A DNA stretch of 64,000 bases from Paeniglutamicibacter terrestris. Its GTDB lineage: Bacteria > Actinomycetota > Actinomycetes > Actinomycetales > Micrococcaceae. The notes below the pieces were generated by a model that saw only the letters and a list, made by a program, of their open reading frames with translations, did not search any database and was not told the DNA's origin. The DNA is taken from NCBI RefSeq assembly GCF_012271785.1, contig NZ_JAAWVT010000002.1, forward strand, positions 124,001 to 188,000, read 5' to 3'. The number at the start of each line of letters is the position of its first letter. Position 1 is the first letter of the stretch. The translations under genes and the position numbers were made by a program. Positions 63,296 through 64,000 of this stretch are shown piece by piece.

Positions 63296-63329
63296 ACGTT
63301 GTGCTAAACGCGGCGAACGATGTTCGTGC

Positions 63330-64000
63330 TTACTTCGTTCCGTCGCCCGGGGGTACTGCCAGCGGAAGCAGAGCGTCAGCTTCTGGCGCTGCCGGCTTCT
63401 CGTTCGGCATCCGGCTGCTGAGGCGGCGTGAAACGAATTCCGCCAACTTGCTCAGGGCGAAGTTGATCAGGATGAACACTGCCGCAGCAACCAGCAGGGC
63501 CTGCAGCATGTTGCCGTTGGCCGAGGCGAAGGTACGTGCGTAGAACAAGAACTCCGTGAAGCCGATGATGTAGCCCAGTGCGGAGTCCTTCAAGATCACC
63601 ACGAACTGGCCGATCAGCGCCGGCAGCATGGCCACCAGAGCCTGCGGAATTTCGATCAGGCGCAATGACTGGGTGCCGGTCAAGCCGATCGCGATGCCGG
63701 CTTCACGCTGACCCTTAGGCAAGTTCCGGACACCGGAACGTACCAATTCGGCGACGACGGAACCGTTGTAGAGCATCAGCGAAATGACCACTGCCCAGTA
63801 CGGTGCATCGGTGCCGTCAACGACGCCGGTGCGGGAGAGCAAGATGTTGAAGAACACGATCATCAACAACACCGGTACTGCACGGAAGAATTCCACCACG
63901 ACGGTGGAGAACCAGCGCAAGGCCTTGATCTCGGCCAGCAATCCCATGCCGAAGATCAGACCGAACGCGACCGAGAGGACGATGCCAAGTCCGGCCGCCT
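63330..64000 (-). CDS. Amino-acid ABC transporter permease, GluD-like (partial)
   Basis: The gene runs off the right end; the frame stays open through 64000 (AAGLGIVLSVAFGLIFGM precedes residue MGLLAEIK). About 222 residues are visible. It has the HisMQ-type permease pattern: FSTVVVEFFRAVPVLLMIVFFN, then the EAA-loop sequence EAGIAIGLTGTQSLRLIEIPQALVAMLPAL, the ATPase-contact element. Membrane segments follow in LQALLVAAAVFILINFALSKLAE. Import of glutamate or a similar amino acid is likely. Confidence 0.88.
   Translation of the reverse strand, partial: AAGLGIVLSVAFGLIFGMGLLAEIKALRWFSTVVVEFFRAVPVLLMIVFFNILLSRTGVVDGTDAPYWAVVISLMLYNGSVVAELVRSGVRNLPKGQREAGIAIGLTGTQSLRLIEIPQALVAMLPALIGQFVVILKDSALGYIIGFTEFLFYARTFASANGNMLQALLVAAAVFILINFALSKLAEFVSRRLSSRMPNEKPAAPEADALLPLAVPPGDGTK

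Overview
The window is high-GC chromosomal DNA from an actinobacterium, most likely of the family Micrococcaceae (Arthrobacter or Glutamicibacter relatives). Evidence: actinobacterial gene orders (guaB / guaB3 - SURF1 - DUF3817 / guaA; ferredoxin - dapC - gltA; dapD opposite dapE; the phosphoglycerate-mutase-like / DUF3090 / SCO1664 trio), the actinobacterial-type DapD, and many genes with no Shine-Dalgarno site but a TANNNT box 6-8 bases before the start codon. The assignment rests on recalled gene order and protein families, not on a search.

Layout. 1-2.6 kb: the end of groEL and a membrane O-acyltransferase with an SGNH domain. 2.7-6.2 kb: a secreted glycosidase-like lipid/Tat-exported protein and guaB. 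6.2-9.4 kb: VanZ-like, GNAT, DUF427 and methyltransferase genes. 9.5-18.4 kb: a BtrH-like protein, then the purine/cytochrome block guaB3, a stand-alone PTS EIIA, SURF1, DUF3817, an inserted DUF222-HNH gene, and guaA. 18.6-22.9 kb: a very large helicase-like protein whose nucleotide-binding motifs look eroded, and a small partner. 23-29 kb: SAF-domain protein, FmdB, 5-formyl-THF cyclo-ligase, GNAT, a membrane protein, a phosphotransferase, an Lrp regulator. 28.7-32.7 kb: NUDIX, an osmolyte-binding-type lipoprotein, an AlaA-like aminotransferase, a PPK2 kinase. 32.8-39.1 kb: xseB-xseA, a membrane protein, ispH, rmuC, ychF.

39-42.2 kb is the most unusual part. The last 35 bp of ychF are repeated perfectly 1.6 kb downstream, and two diverged copies follow about 0.76 and 0.77 kb further on. 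The repeats cut the region into three segments, each carrying one gene (a 435-residue protein, a divergent MsrA, a 134-residue protein). This looks like serial site-specific insertion at the 3' end of ychF, with no recombinase in the window.

42.4-44.5 kb: the conserved SCO1664 / DUF3090 / phosphatase trio. 44.5-48.3 kb: accessory DNA with an orphan barstar-like immunity gene, an SDR gene and a divergent TetR gene sharing an operator region, and an unknown gene. 48.6-54.8 kb: a TM-helix (MscS-related) channel, an alpha/beta hydrolase, a condensation-GNAT fusion, and typA. 54.8-64 kb: small regulators, ferredoxin - dapC - gltA, a transglycosylase-like protein, dapD and dapE in opposite orientation, and the start-side part of an amino-acid ABC permease running off the end. 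I found no rRNA, tRNA or CRISPR array.
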